A stretch of DNA of 16,473 nt from an uncultured Collinsella sp. Its GTDB lineage: Bacteria > Actinomycetota > Coriobacteriia > Coriobacteriales > Coriobacteriaceae. Shown here one piece after another: positions 1 through 6,846 of the stretch. How positions within the stretch are numbered: the first letter of the stretch is position 1; the number at the start of each line of letters is the position of its first letter. The notes under the pieces are model-generated. The model was given only the letters and a program-made list of their open reading frames with translations. It was not told where the DNA came from and searched no databases. A program made the translations under genes and the position numbers. The stretch is taken from positions 1-16,473 of the forward strand of contig CAJLPX010000035.1 of assembly GCA_905208635.1 (NCBI GenBank), read 5' to 3'.

Positions 1-88
1 GGTCATGCCGCCGAAGTTGAAAGGCAGATTGCCGCTCTGGCGGGTTTGCAGCGTCGGCTGGTTACGGTGTTTGGTAAAACGCCGTAAC
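1..88. repeat. 88-bp hairpin-bearing repeat, copy A (after lacC)
   Basis: This stretch aligns without gaps to 2247-2334, with about 68 of 88 positions identical by hand count. The right part forms a 12-bp stem with a short loop (61-72 with 77-88), beginning GTTACGG and ending CGTAAC. It starts 1 nt beyond the lacC stop codon, on the 3' side of that gene. No run of T follows the stem on the minus strand, so it is not a textbook intrinsic terminator, though it could still end or protect the lac mRNA. The copy may continue beyond the left edge. Confidence 0.7.
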
Positions 89-89
89 T

Positions 90-1025
90 CTACAGTTCAG
101 TCACGACAACGTTGTTGTAGATCTCGTCCCAGCGGTCCATGACCAGGTGGCCGGTCTTGGGATCCATGGCGTTAAGCTTGCCGCAGGTATTGGCGGTCTT
201 GAGCACCGTGACATCGTCGGCACCAGCAGCAATGGCATGCGCAAAGCCGGCGATGGTCGAGTCGCCGGAACCCGTCGCGTTCACAGCCGCAATCGCGGGC
301 GTCTTGGCGCGGAACGCGCGGCCCTCATGGAAGCCCACCGAACCGGCAGCCCCCATCGAAACGACAACCCAGGGGATACCGGCAAAGCGGTCATCGGCGG
401 CAAGCGCCTCGCGCAGGGCATCGACATCATCGGTCGTAAAGGACGTGCCCAGCAGGCCGTTAATCTCGGTCAGGTTGGGTTTTACGAGCTCAGGCTTAGC
501 GTCGGACTCCAGCGCAGCCTCCAGCGATGCACCCGAGGTGTCGAGCAGCACCTTGGCGCCCGCCTCCTCGGCGATCTTGACGAGCTTGGCGTAGTAGCCG
601 GCGTCCACGCCACGCGGCAGCGAACCCGAAAGCGTCACGACATCCGCCTTGGCTGCAAGCTCGGCAAGCTTGGCCGTAAAGGCATCGAGCTCGGCAGGAG
701 CGATCTGCGGGCCGCTCTCCAGCAGCTCGGTCTGATTACCCTCGTGCAGAATATTCAGGCAAATGCGCGTCTCACCGGCGATGGGCACAAAGTCGTTCTT
801 GACGCCGTCGGCATCCATAAGCTCGGCCATATAGGCACCCATGTGGCCGCCAAGCAGACCAGTCGCGAGCACGTCGTCTCCCAGCTGCAGCAGCACGCGG
901 CTCACGTTGAGGCCCTTGCCGCCAGCGGTCTTTTCGGGCGTCACGCGGTTCACGTCGTCGATAATCAGCTTGTCGAGTTGATAGCGCGTATCGATCGACG
1001 GGTTCATGGTAACGGTCAGAATCAT
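90..1025 (-). CDS. lacC: Tagatose-6-phosphate kinase (LacC)
   Basis: Cytoplasmic PfkB-family kinase, expected to phosphorylate tagatose-6-phosphate to tagatose-1,6-bisphosphate with ATP. The 311-residue protein has the usual LacC length. It starts MILTVTMNPSIDTRY, carries the N-terminal substrate motif TAGGKGLNVSRVL near residues 33-45, GETRICLNILHEG near 83-95, and the C-terminal PfkB signature NATGSGDSTIAG with the catalytic Asp. This matches the LacC pattern better than FruK. The start at 1025 is chosen because CAGGAG lies about 7 nt upstream; an in-frame ATG 45 nt further out lacks a ribosome site and would add residues not typical of the family. It is the last gene of the leftward lacABXC operon, 56 nt after lacX. 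The aldolase step (LacD) is not in view. The alternative, 1-phosphofructokinase, is less likely given the lacAB neighbours. Confidence 0.93.
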   Translation of the reverse strand: MILTVTMNPSIDTRYQLDKLIIDDVNRVTPEKTAGGKGLNVSRVLLQLGDDVLATGLLGGHMGAYMAELMDADGVKNDFVPIAGETRICLNILHEGNQTELLESGPQIAPAELDAFTAKLAELAAKADVVTLSGSLPRGVDAGYYAKLVKIAEEAGAKVLLDTSGASLEAALESDAKPELVKPNLTEINGLLGTSFTTDDVDALREALAADDRFAGIPWVVVSMGAAGSVGFHEGRAFRAKTPAIAAVNATGSGDSTIAGFAHAIAAGADDVTVLKTANTCGKLNAMDPKTGHLVMDRWDEIYNNVVVTEL

Positions 1026-1081
1026 GTTGAACTCCTGTTTCCGGGGCACGACACGCGCAGCCCCAAACATACGATAGCTCG

Positions 1082-1963
1082 TTAAAGGATCTCGATCTCA
1101 AAACCGCGAGTGACGGTCTCCCCCGGCTTGGCAACCAGGCAGCCACGCTTGTGCTCCAGAATATCGTCCTCGTCGGAGCAGGTGGACAGGCCGCCCCACG
1201 GTTCCACGGCCACAAAGTCGCCCTCGGGCTTGCTCCACACAATCAGGTATGGCATATCAGGGAACGTCAGGCGCACGCCCTTGTCCTCGGTTTTCTTGGT
1301 CAGCGTAACCACGCGACTGTCGAGCACGTCAAAGATGGTCTCCGCGAAGTCGAAGAGTTCGTGGGTCAGCGGCAGGTTCTGACCGATCATGGGGTTCTTG
1401 CTGCGATGCTCGACATCAATCAGGCCCGTCGAGGGAACGGCAGTACAGAGCTCGGCGGCCTCACGCTGATCAAAACGAAGCTCATAGTCGTCATAGGACT
1501 CGTCCTCGTCGAGCGGGCACTTAAAGCCGGGGTGGCCACCCACAAAAAACGGCATGTCCTCGGTGCCCTCATTGGTCACCTCGTACGACACGGCCACCTT
1601 TTCCGAATCGATCGTGTAACGAGCAACAATCTTAAACGGATACGGATACTGCTCGAGCAGCTCGGCGTGGTCGGCAGAGCTTAGGCTCAGCGCAACCATG
1701 TTGTCACCCTGCTCCTCGAGCTTCCACTCCTGCTTGCGGGCAAAGCCGTGGCGGGCAAGCTTGACCTCGCGGCCGCCCATGGTCATCGCGCGACCGTTAC
1801 GAAGGCCGCCGCAAATCGGAAAGCAAATGGGCGCCTGGCCCGACCAGACCGAAGGATCGCCCTGCCACAGGTACTCGCGACCGTTGGCTTTAATCGAAGT
1901 GAACGATCCGCCAGCCGTGCTCAGTGTCACACGAACAGAACCGTTATCAAGAACAAACTCCAT
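1082..1963 (-). CDS. lacX: Aldose 1-epimerase family protein, LacX-like
   Basis: A 293-residue protein of the galactose mutarotase-like fold, the type called LacX in lactococcal lac operons. Visible hallmarks are FPICGGLRNG near residues 48-57, LARHGFAR near 69-76 with the conserved His, VGGHPGFKCPL near 141-151 with the second His, and FVAVEPWGGLSTCSDEDD near 250-267 with the catalytic-type Glu. The family interconverts sugar anomers; the exact substrate of LacX (free sugar or sugar phosphate) is not settled, so that part is inference. The start at 1963 follows GGAAGG at suitable spacing. It lies between lacB and lacC in one leftward run, separated from lacB by a 375-nt gap that holds an 88-bp repeat. 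A separate promoter in that gap is possible, but I could not identify one. Confidence 0.85.
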   Translation of the reverse strand: MEFVLDNGSVRVTLSTAGGSFTSIKANGREYLWQGDPSVWSGQAPICFPICGGLRNGRAMTMGGREVKLARHGFARKQEWKLEEQGDNMVALSLSSADHAELLEQYPYPFKIVARYTIDSEKVAVSYEVTNEGTEDMPFFVGGHPGFKCPLDEDESYDDYELRFDQREAAELCTAVPSTGLIDVEHRSKNPMIGQNLPLTHELFDFAETIFDVLDSRVVTLTKKTEDKGVRLTFPDMPYLIVWSKPEGDFVAVEPWGGLSTCSDEDDILEHKRGCLVAKPGETVTRGFEIEIL

Positions 1964-2246
1964 AGGAGCCTTCCCTTTCGTACGCCAGCCCGCCGAGTCA
2001 ATAGGGCTGATAGAAAACCGGCCCGCGCCCCCTCACAGAAACGCGAGCCGTCAATTGAAAAGCTACAGAATGCCGGGTACCGCCAAAACGAAGCACTCAA
2101 GCCAAGCAAGCAAACGTGTTATCGGAGCAGCTTGCCGTATCAGAAATCTTCGCAACAACAGCGGTAACCCCACAGGTCACTCAGACATCAGCGAGAAGCC
2201 AGCTGGCGAGGCAAGGTGCCGTGAAGCGAGACGGCATTGACCTTCT
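1964..2246. other. Intergenic stretch between lacX and lacB
   Basis: These 283 nt, plus the adjoining repeat copy B, separate lacB from lacX. Short open frames occur on both strands, but none has a ribosome site or a recognisable protein pattern. I see no convincing -35/-10 pair on the minus strand before lacX. The stretch next to the repeat (about 2195-2246) may belong to a longer form of the dispersed element. Confidence 0.4.
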
Positions 2247-2334
2247 GGTCATGCCGTCGAAGCTGAGCGGCAGATTGCCCGCCAGATGGCTTCGCAGCGT
2301 CGACCCGTTACGCGGTTTGGCAAAACCGCGTAAC
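2247..2334. repeat. 88-bp hairpin-bearing repeat, copy B (after lacB)
   Basis: Same length as copy A at 1-88 and about three quarters identical, with both beginning GGTCATGCCG. The right part is a perfect 12-bp stem (2307-2318 with 2323-2334). Two stem positions differ from copy A, yet pairing is kept (G-C and T-G in A, C-G and G-C in B). It lies 4 nt beyond the lacB stop codon, the same place relative to the gene as copy A relative to lacC. Confidence 0.7.
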
Positions 2335-2338
2335 CCCA

Positions 2339-2863
2339 CTAGTCGTGGTATTCGCCGCGGTCCCACTTCTCGAGGAACTCGTCAAAGAAGTGCGGGTCAG
2401 CCTGAGCCTCGGCATCGGCCTTATTGCAAGCGTCGATCTTGGCGATTAGGGCATCGTGCTCGGGGGTCTTCTCGTAGGGCTCCTCCAGGAAGGCAAGCAT
2501 GATGTCGGCCATCAGGAACTCGCCGGTAATCTTGCCGCCAAAGCCCACGATGTTGGCGTTGAGCTCGCGACGGGCATACAGGGCAGAGGTCATGTCGCGG
2601 ACCAGGGCACAGCGAGCGCCGGGGACCTTGTTGACGGCGTTGGTAATGCCGATGCCGGTGCCGCACAGGGCCACGCCAAAGTCGGCCTTGCCGCTGGCAA
2701 CAGCCTCGCCCACGGCCTTACCGTAGATGGGATAGTGCGTACGGGTGTGGCTGTAGGTGCCACAGTCGAGCACCTTGTAGCCAGCCTGCTCCAAGCGGTC
2801 GGCCAGATAGATCTTCTCGTCCGTAACGATATGGTCGCAACCGATTGCGATGGTCTTCTTCAT
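2339..2863 (-). CDS. lacB: Galactose-6-phosphate isomerase subunit LacB
   Basis: RpiB/LacAB-family protein of 174 residues. With LacA it forms the cytoplasmic isomerase that turns galactose-6-phosphate into tagatose-6-phosphate. The sequence shows IGCDHIVTD at the start, RTHYPIYGK near 41-49, and CGTGIGITNAVNKVPG at 67-82, where Cys67 and Thr69 fit the catalytic pair of the family. LVRDMTSALYARRELNANIVGFGG follows, in two blocks. The C-terminus ADPHFFDEFLEKWDRGEYHD is a LacB hallmark absent from plain ribose-5-phosphate isomerases. The start at 2863 follows GAAAGGACG. It lies 63 nt downstream of lacA in the same leftward operon. Confidence 0.96.
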   Translation of the reverse strand: MKKTIAIGCDHIVTDEKIYLADRLEQAGYKVLDCGTYSHTRTHYPIYGKAVGEAVASGKADFGVALCGTGIGITNAVNKVPGARCALVRDMTSALYARRELNANIVGFGGKITGEFLMADIMLAFLEEPYEKTPEHDALIAKIDACNKADAEAQADPHFFDEFLEKWDRGEYHD

Positions 2864-2926
2864 CAGAACGTCCTTTCGTCTGAATTCACAAGTTGAGGTA
2901 GAAGTTCGAGTTCTCGGTGGCTCTCG

Positions 2927-3355
2927 TTAGGCCATCTTGTTGAGCATGTCGACACGGATCTGGTGACGGCCGCCGGCGTACTGGGCGCGCAGGAACTCGC
3001 GGGCGATCTTCTTGGCGACCTCGGTGCCCACAACGCCCGGGCCCATGGTGACCATGCGCGAGCCGTTGTGCTCGCGGGTCATGTAGGCGGAACGCTCGTC
3101 GGAAATGTTGGCGACGACCATGCCCTTGATCTTGACGGCGGCCATATAGGAGCCGACGCCGTACTTATCGAATGCGAAGCCCTGGGAATCCTTGTGCTCC
3201 AGCAGGTCCTTGGCAACGGCGGTCGCGGAATCGACAAAGTCCGCGGCAGGGGTCTCGGAATAGTCGACGACCTCGTGACCGTCGGCGATGAGCATCTCCT
3301 TGATGGACTCCTTCATCGACATACCGTCGGCATCGGAAGCGATTACAACCCTCAT
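2927..3355 (-). CDS. lacA: Galactose-6-phosphate isomerase subunit LacA
   Basis: Exactly 142 residues, the usual LacA length. It is the partner of LacB in the heteromeric isomerase. It has the RpiB fold pattern (MRVVIASDADGMSMKESI at the N-terminus), but FDKYGVGSYM replaces the Cys-containing CGTG loop, as expected because LacB supplies the cysteine. SDERSAYMTREHNGSRMVTMG carries His96, which fits the catalytic His that LacA gives to the shared site. The end GGRHQIRVDMLNKMA is typical of LacA. AAGGAGG 6 nt before the ATG is the strongest ribosome site of the operon and fixes the start. It is the first gene of lacABXC; upstream are the candidate operators at 3465-3556. Confidence 0.96.
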   Translation of the reverse strand: MRVVIASDADGMSMKESIKEMLIADGHEVVDYSETPAADFVDSATAVAKDLLEHKDSQGFAFDKYGVGSYMAAVKIKGMVVANISDERSAYMTREHNGSRMVTMGPGVVGTEVAKKIAREFLRAQYAGGRHQIRVDMLNKMA

Positions 3356-3464
3356 GACATCCTCCTTGAGAGATACGCAGGTGCGTAGTTTCTGTTTGGA
3401 AGTGTTGAATCGCGTTCAGGTCCGGGCATCTGAATGTGCGGTTCTTCACTGTTCATGTTTATTT

Positions 3465-3525
3465 GAACACATTCGAACAGCGACTGCAACCATTATTTGT
3501 TTATCTTTGTTCTTTTTTGAACAAA
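3465..3525. promoter_or_regulatory. Candidate lacABXC operators (GAACA direct repeat and GAACAAA palindrome)
   Basis: GAACA occurs at 3465-3469 and 3475-3479 with five bases between, a 10-bp direct repeat. The same arrangement recurs before lacF (5638-5652). A few bases further is TTTGTTC (3506-3512), six T, then GAACAAA (3519-3525), a palindrome with perfect 7-bp arms. These sites sit 110-170 bp upstream of lacA in an A/T-rich pocket suited to a promoter. Which protein binds is unknown. Confidence 0.45.
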
Positions 3526-3526
3526 T

Positions 3527-3556
3527 ACCGTTCACGGTTGATTGCAGACCGTTTGA
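3527..3556. promoter_or_regulatory. 21-bp-spaced direct repeat, lacABXC upstream region
   Basis: ACCGTTCAC starts at 3527 and ACCGTTTGA at 3548, exactly 21 bp apart. The first is also a small palindrome (ACCGT, TC, ACGGT). Related pairs with the same 21-bp step precede lacF, lacE1 and lacE2. This suggests a common binding protein, possibly an activator that contacts two turns of one DNA face. Confidence 0.45.
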
Positions 3557-3597
3557 GCCCGGCGCAGACGTAGCGACCATGTGTTCAACAAACAAAA

Positions 3598-3626
3598 GGG
3601 CGGCCGAGAACGTGTCTCGGCCGCCC
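3598..3626 (-). terminator. Intrinsic terminator of the membrane-protein gene
   Basis: A perfect 12-bp GC-rich stem (3598-3609 with 3615-3626) with a 5-nt loop. On the minus strand it is followed by CCCTTTTGTTTGTTG-type sequence. It lies about 40 nt beyond the stop codon at 3664 and isolates that gene from the lacABXC promoter. Confidence 0.85.
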
Positions 3627-3663
3627 CTTCTTACGGTTGGTCTTCCAAGGATCGCTTTGCCGC

Positions 3664-4665
3664 CTACTCAGACTGTCCGCTCTTCTTGGCATGTTTGGAC
3701 GGAGCCCTCAGAAAACGGCCCGTCAAATAGTTCGCCGGGCCAGAAATATCGATCCCCAGCAGCGTGTGCCCCAGCCACAGAAACGCCGCGAGCACCAGCA
3801 ACGGGATAACGCACGAGGTCACGATCATCACGATGACGCCTTCGATCAGATCGGTCACCTGTTGCACCACCTTATCGGTCATCGACTTGGCACTGTCGGT
3901 CACCGATGTGAGTAAACTCGATGCCCCATCGGTCAGCTGCTCAAGCACATTCTTGTTTTCCGTGGTCTCGGATTTCTTCTCGCTCTTTGTGGAGCTCGCC
4001 TTGCTCGCTTCAGTCGCCTTTTGCTCTGTCTGCTCGATACTCACCTGATACGTCTCATCGACCTTTTGCGACACCCATACGCTCGCGGGCACAAGCGCCA
4101 TGCCGATCACGGCAACCACCAGCACGCGAGTCGCCACGCGGCGCAGGACGGCGCTCGTGCTCCAGCGCCCGTGAATGCCGAGCGACACCGCAAAGAGTAC
4201 CAGCGCAAACGGGATCAGGATGCCCAGGCCAACCGACCACAAAATGGTCAGCAGGTATTTCTCGAGGTAGAGCACGGCAAGCACGATGCCCAAGTTACTC
4301 GAAAGCTGCGCGAGCTGCTCGGCAACCGGCGTTCCCGTATCACCCGGCAGCGCGGTAATGCCCGCAGACAGCGCCACGCACGAGGTCGTGAGCGCCAGTA
4401 CGTTGCCTTTCTTTTGATCGATGACCTCGATGGTGGAGTCCCATGTTTTGGTATCGGCAAAATGCGGACGAGCCACAAAGCCCGACAGCAGCGCCAGTAC
4501 CACGAGTGCAACGATAAAGCCAATCTGCAGCTTTTTGTTTGCGCACACGACATCGGACAGGCTGGGCTGCAGCTCGGTTACCGTCGTGTGCTCGGTTATC
4601 TGGACAGGACGCCCATGAGCCATCTCGCGCGCATCTCTTTTTTGTATTGACCCGTTATCCGGCAT
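3664..4665 (-). CDS. Unknown multi-spanning membrane protein
   Basis: I do not recognise this 333-residue protein. A hydrophilic N-terminus of about 45 residues is followed by hydrophobic segments near 47-66, 88-106, 124-162 (probably two passes), 180-199 and 273-297. Between the last two lies a polar stretch (about 200-270) rich in Lys, Glu, Ser and Thr, with a KASSTKSEKKSETTENKN tract and then amphipathic helices that could coil. The C-terminus is basic. The layout suggests an integral membrane protein with one large polar loop. There is no catalytic motif or transporter signature that I can name. GAGGAGGT 7 nt before the ATG supports the start at 4665. It is a single-gene unit with its own terminator and a -10-like TATACT upstream. 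Nothing ties it to lactose use except position. Confidence 0.8.
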   Translation of the reverse strand: MPDNGSIQKRDAREMAHGRPVQITEHTTVTELQPSLSDVVCANKKLQIGFIVALVVLALLSGFVARPHFADTKTWDSTIEVIDQKKGNVLALTTSCVALSAGITALPGDTGTPVAEQLAQLSSNLGIVLAVLYLEKYLLTILWSVGLGILIPFALVLFAVSLGIHGRWSTSAVLRRVATRVLVVAVIGMALVPASVWVSQKVDETYQVSIEQTEQKATEASKASSTKSEKKSETTENKNVLEQLTDGASSLLTSVTDSAKSMTDKVVQQVTDLIEGVIVMIVTSCVIPLLVLAAFLWLGHTLLGIDISGPANYLTGRFLRAPSKHAKKSGQSE

Positions 4666-4703
4666 TTGGATACCTCCTCAGTCCGGTCTGTATTGCGGAT
4701 GGA

Positions 4704-4709
4704 AGTATA
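4704..4709 (-). promoter_or_regulatory. Candidate -10 box for the membrane-protein gene
   Basis: On the minus strand TATACT lies about 40 nt before the start codon at 4665. No good -35 box is seen at 17 bp, so the promoter call rests on the -10 alone. Confidence 0.4.
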
Positions 4710-4781
4710 CCCACCCAGCAAAAAACCGAACGGGAGGGCGTGCAGAAGCTCCATAACGCTGCTAGTCGAATAGTGCCATTT

Positions 4782-4935
4782 CAAAACTATGCCGGTTTAC
4801 TACGATAAAACCGATAGGACCGACCACATTTGCTATTAGCAGAAAATGACAAGCTTTCTACCTGCGGCTTTGATAACGCTGTTCTTTCCATAGTTGAAAG
4901 AATGCGATTCATCGTAGTAAACCGGCATAGTTTTG
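4782..4935. mobile_element. 154-bp MITE-like element with 25-bp perfect inverted ends
   Basis: The left end 4782-4806 (starting CAAAACTATGCCGG) and the right end 4911-4935 (ending CCGGCATAGTTTTG) are perfect reverse complements over 25 bp, with 104 bp between. The interior is more A/T-rich than its surroundings and encodes no convincing protein. Size and structure fit a miniature inverted-repeat element or a large hairpin repeat. No clear target-site duplication is seen at the edges. Confidence 0.65.
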
Positions 4936-5017
4936 TAACCGACAGACCGAGTCGGCACCGCAGCAAACCTAATGACCCGGTTTCTTCCATCCTCAAAGGA
5001 TCGAATGCATGGCAGGA

Positions 5018-5061
5018 GTGTCCCAAACTGCCGGCAGATAAGGAACGTCCCCAAGTGCCGG
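5018..5061. repeat. Pair of related 17-mers between MITE-like element and lacF terminator
   Basis: GTGTCCCAAACTGCCGG at 5018-5034 and ACGTCCCCAAGTGCCGG at 5045-5061 are 27 bp apart and mostly identical. They share GTCCC, CAA and TGCCGG. The role is unknown; they may be part of a longer dispersed element covering about 4782-5061. The 4666-5130 gap otherwise holds only the MITE-like element, the membrane-gene promoter region and the lacF terminator. Confidence 0.4.
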
Positions 5062-5070
5062 GTAAACAGA

Positions 5071-5103
5071 AAAAGCCCTGCCGCGGGTAGCGGCAGAGCT
5101 TTT
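5071..5103 (-). terminator. Intrinsic terminator after lacF
   Basis: On the minus strand a stem of about 14 bp with one mismatch (5071-5084 with 5090-5103, loop of 5 nt) has a GC-rich core (CTGCCGC and GCGGCAG) and ends in a run of five T. It lies 28 nt beyond the lacF stop codon. Confidence 0.9.
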
Positions 5104-5130
5104 GGAAGGGGACTTGGTTGTGAGAGCTCG

Positions 5131-5469
5131 TTAGGCGAGCTTAGCCTCGAGTGCGGCGATGCGCTTATAGGCATCGATGGTAAAGCGGGTCTGCTTCTCC
5201 AGGATCATGGTGGTCATGAGAGTATCCTGAGCGTGAGCCATGATGAAGGTCATCTCCATCTCGCCGCCGCCGGCCTCCTGCGAAAGCAGCTTGGTCTGCG
5301 TGTCGTGGGCGCCGATAAGTGCATCGCTGGCATCCTTGTGCAGCTGCTCGGCCTTCTCAAAATCACCCTCGCGAGCAGCATCGAGCGCTGCAAGCAGATC
5401 GGTCTGGGCGTCGCCCGCGTATGCGACAATCTCGAATCCAACCATCGAGATTTCTTCTTTGGTTGCCAT
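5131..5469 (-). CDS. lacF: PTS lactose/cellobiose-family enzyme IIA (LacF)
   Basis: A 112-residue cytoplasmic phosphocarrier of the Lac family. It accepts phosphate from HPr and passes it to the IIB domain of the transporter. It is mostly alpha-helical, and family members form trimers. The signature FIMAHAQDTLMTTM carries the phosphorylation site His79 and the metal-binding-type Asp82. The N-terminus (EEISMVGFEIVAYAGDAQTDLLAAL) and the QLHKDASDALIGAHDTQTKLL helix also match. The start at 5469 follows AAAGGAAC. It is the only enzyme IIA in the window and must therefore serve LacE1 and LacE2, unless another IIA lies elsewhere. It has its own upstream control region and terminator. Read-through from the regulator at 5684-6688 is possible, because no hairpin separates them. 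Specificity (lactose versus cellobiose) is inferred from the neighbours. Confidence 0.92.
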   Translation of the reverse strand: MATKEEISMVGFEIVAYAGDAQTDLLAALDAAREGDFEKAEQLHKDASDALIGAHDTQTKLLSQEAGGGEMEMTFIMAHAQDTLMTTMILEKQTRFTIDAYKRIAALEAKLA

Positions 5470-5595
5470 ATTGCGTTCCTTTCACATATGAACCAACGGA
5501 GAGCATCGCGTCCGGGCATACGCGCTGCGCTGTGTATGGCAGGAACATTAACATTCAAACAAAAAAGAACAGCGCAAAACGTAATTTCGAGCTAT

Positions 5596-5652
5596 GAACG
5601 GTTGCTTTTCGCCCGTGAACGGTTTTTAAACCAATCTGAACATTCTCGAACA
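5596..5652. promoter_or_regulatory. lacF control region: 21-bp-spaced pair plus GAACA direct repeat
   Basis: GAACGGTT occurs at 5596-5603 and 5617-5624, exactly 21 bp apart. On the minus strand this reads AACCGTTCA twice, in the same direction as lacF. Further upstream of the gene, GAACA occurs at 5638-5642 and 5648-5652 with five bases between, the same arrangement as at 3465-3479 before lacA. An A/T-rich tract (about 5550-5590) between these and lacF may hold the promoter. Confidence 0.5.
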
Positions 5653-5683
5653 CAATTAGCGGCAACCCAAACAGGTCCGCACC

Positions 5684-6688
5684 CTAGCGTACATAGCGCA
5701 CCGTATCGCCCTCGACGAGCACACCCGGAAACAGCATGTGCTCCACACCGGGTGCAGCGCCCTCGGCGCCGGCAATCTTGTCGACCGCCCACATGCCGAC
5801 GCGCTTGTTGTCAAAGCGCACCGTAGTCAGGCGACGATCGGGCACGATATCGCCCAAACTATCGTCAACACCCACCACGCTTACGTCCTCGGGCACGCGC
5901 TTCCCGCGCGACTCGAGCCCGTGAATGCAGCCGTAGGCCATGGCGTCGTTGGAAGCATAAATGGCCGTACAGGTCGGATCGTCCGCCAGAGCCTGACCGG
6001 CGGCATATCCGCTCTGTGCCGTCCAATCGCCACGGACGAGTCGCGGCGGCTCAATACCATGCGCACGCAATGTCTCGCGCCAGCCCTCCTCGCGCTGCAT
6101 GCCCGAAAGCGAGCGCTCGGGGCATGAGATAAAGTGCACGGTCTTGTGCCCCTGCTCCAACAAGTACTCGACCACCTGGCGCGAGCAATCGAACTGGTCG
6201 TTATCGACCGTTGAACAGAGCGGGTGCTCCAGCATGGTAACGAGCACCGTCTGCATGCCGGGCAGCGGCTCAAAGGTGCCAAAGTCCGCCGGCATGCGAT
6301 TCATGATCACAACCATGCCATCCACCGGCAGCGCGCTCATGCGCGACGATGCGCTCTCGAGGGTATACGGATGCCCGTCTACTTTAGTGAGAGTGATGGC
6401 ATAGCCGTGTTTGTCGGCCGCAGCGGCAAAGCCCTCCATACGGTCGAGGTTGCCGGTGCCGGTAATGTTGAACATGGCAACGCCGACGGTCTTAAACTTG
6501 CCGCGACGCAGCGATCGACCGGCAAAATTGGGTCGATACCCCAGCTCGCGCATGGCGGCACGCACGCGCTCCTTGGTCTCGGGGCGCACGCTGGGCGAAT
6601 CGTGCACGGTGCGCGAGACCGTCTGCTCCGAGACGCCCGCGAGACGTGCCACGTCTTTGACGGATACCGATTTTTTAACAGCGGCCAT
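5684..6688 (-). CDS. LacI-family transcriptional regulator, cassette 1
   Basis: A 334-residue LacI/GalR-type repressor. The N-terminal helix-turn-helix is VSVKDVARLAGVSEQTVSRTV (two helices, about residues 8-28). It is followed by the hinge region GYRPNFAGRSLRRGK (about 50-64), with a leucine suited to insertion at a central CpG. The periplasmic-binding-like effector domain fills the rest (VGVAMFNITG, LPVDGMVVIMNR, SGYAAGQAL, AIYASNDAMAYG, DVSVVGVDD). The effector is not evident; a lac intermediate would be a natural guess. The gene is divergent from lacE1, and two palindromes with central AACGTT or AACGTC lie between them (6847-6864, 6967-6984), so control of lacE1 and of itself is likely. 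GAAAGATC gives a fair ribosome site at 6688. It is the paralogue of 10764-11765. Confidence 0.9.
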   Translation of the reverse strand: MAAVKKSVSVKDVARLAGVSEQTVSRTVHDSPSVRPETKERVRAAMRELGYRPNFAGRSLRRGKFKTVGVAMFNITGTGNLDRMEGFAAAADKHGYAITLTKVDGHPYTLESASSRMSALPVDGMVVIMNRMPADFGTFEPLPGMQTVLVTMLEHPLCSTVDNDQFDCSRQVVEYLLEQGHKTVHFISCPERSLSGMQREEGWRETLRAHGIEPPRLVRGDWTAQSGYAAGQALADDPTCTAIYASNDAMAYGCIHGLESRGKRVPEDVSVVGVDDSLGDIVPDRRLTTVRFDNKRVGMWAVDKIAGAEGAAPGVEHMLFPGVLVEGDTVRYVR

Positions 6689-6781
6689 AGGTCGATCTTT
6701 CTATGTCAACGATGCCATTGGTGGCACCCTACGCAGTCAAATGAAACGTCTTTAAGTATATCTAACGCCTCCTCCGCCATA

Positions 6782-6810
6782 CGCTCACCACCCAAAACCT
6801 ACCGTTCACC
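6782..6810. promoter_or_regulatory. 21-bp-spaced direct repeat, lacE1 upstream region
   Basis: CGCTCACC at 6782-6789 and CGTTCACC at 6803-6810 are exactly 21 bp apart. The second copy, extended to ACCGTTCACC, matches the motif before lacABXC and lacF. The site lies upstream of both LacI-type palindromes relative to lacE1. The first copy is the weaker match at its left edge. Confidence 0.4.
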
Positions 6811-6846
6811 GACATTTTTGCTTCCCCGAACGGCTTTTGTAGTCCA

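Noticed and set aside
61..88. Hairpin after lacC as a standard intrinsic terminator
   Set aside because: No T run follows it on the minus strand; it is better described as part of the 88-bp repeat.
1026..1070. N-terminal extension of lacC from an upstream ATG
   Set aside because: No ribosome site precedes it, the extra residues are not typical of LacC, and a good site precedes the ATG at 1025.
1927..2240. Small open frames in the lacX-lacB gap
   Set aside because: No ribosome sites, no family resemblance, and they overlap a repeat.
4782..5174. Short minus-strand frame covering the MITE-like element
   Set aside because: It runs through the inverted ends, the lacF terminator and the end of lacF, with no ribosome site, so it is not a gene.
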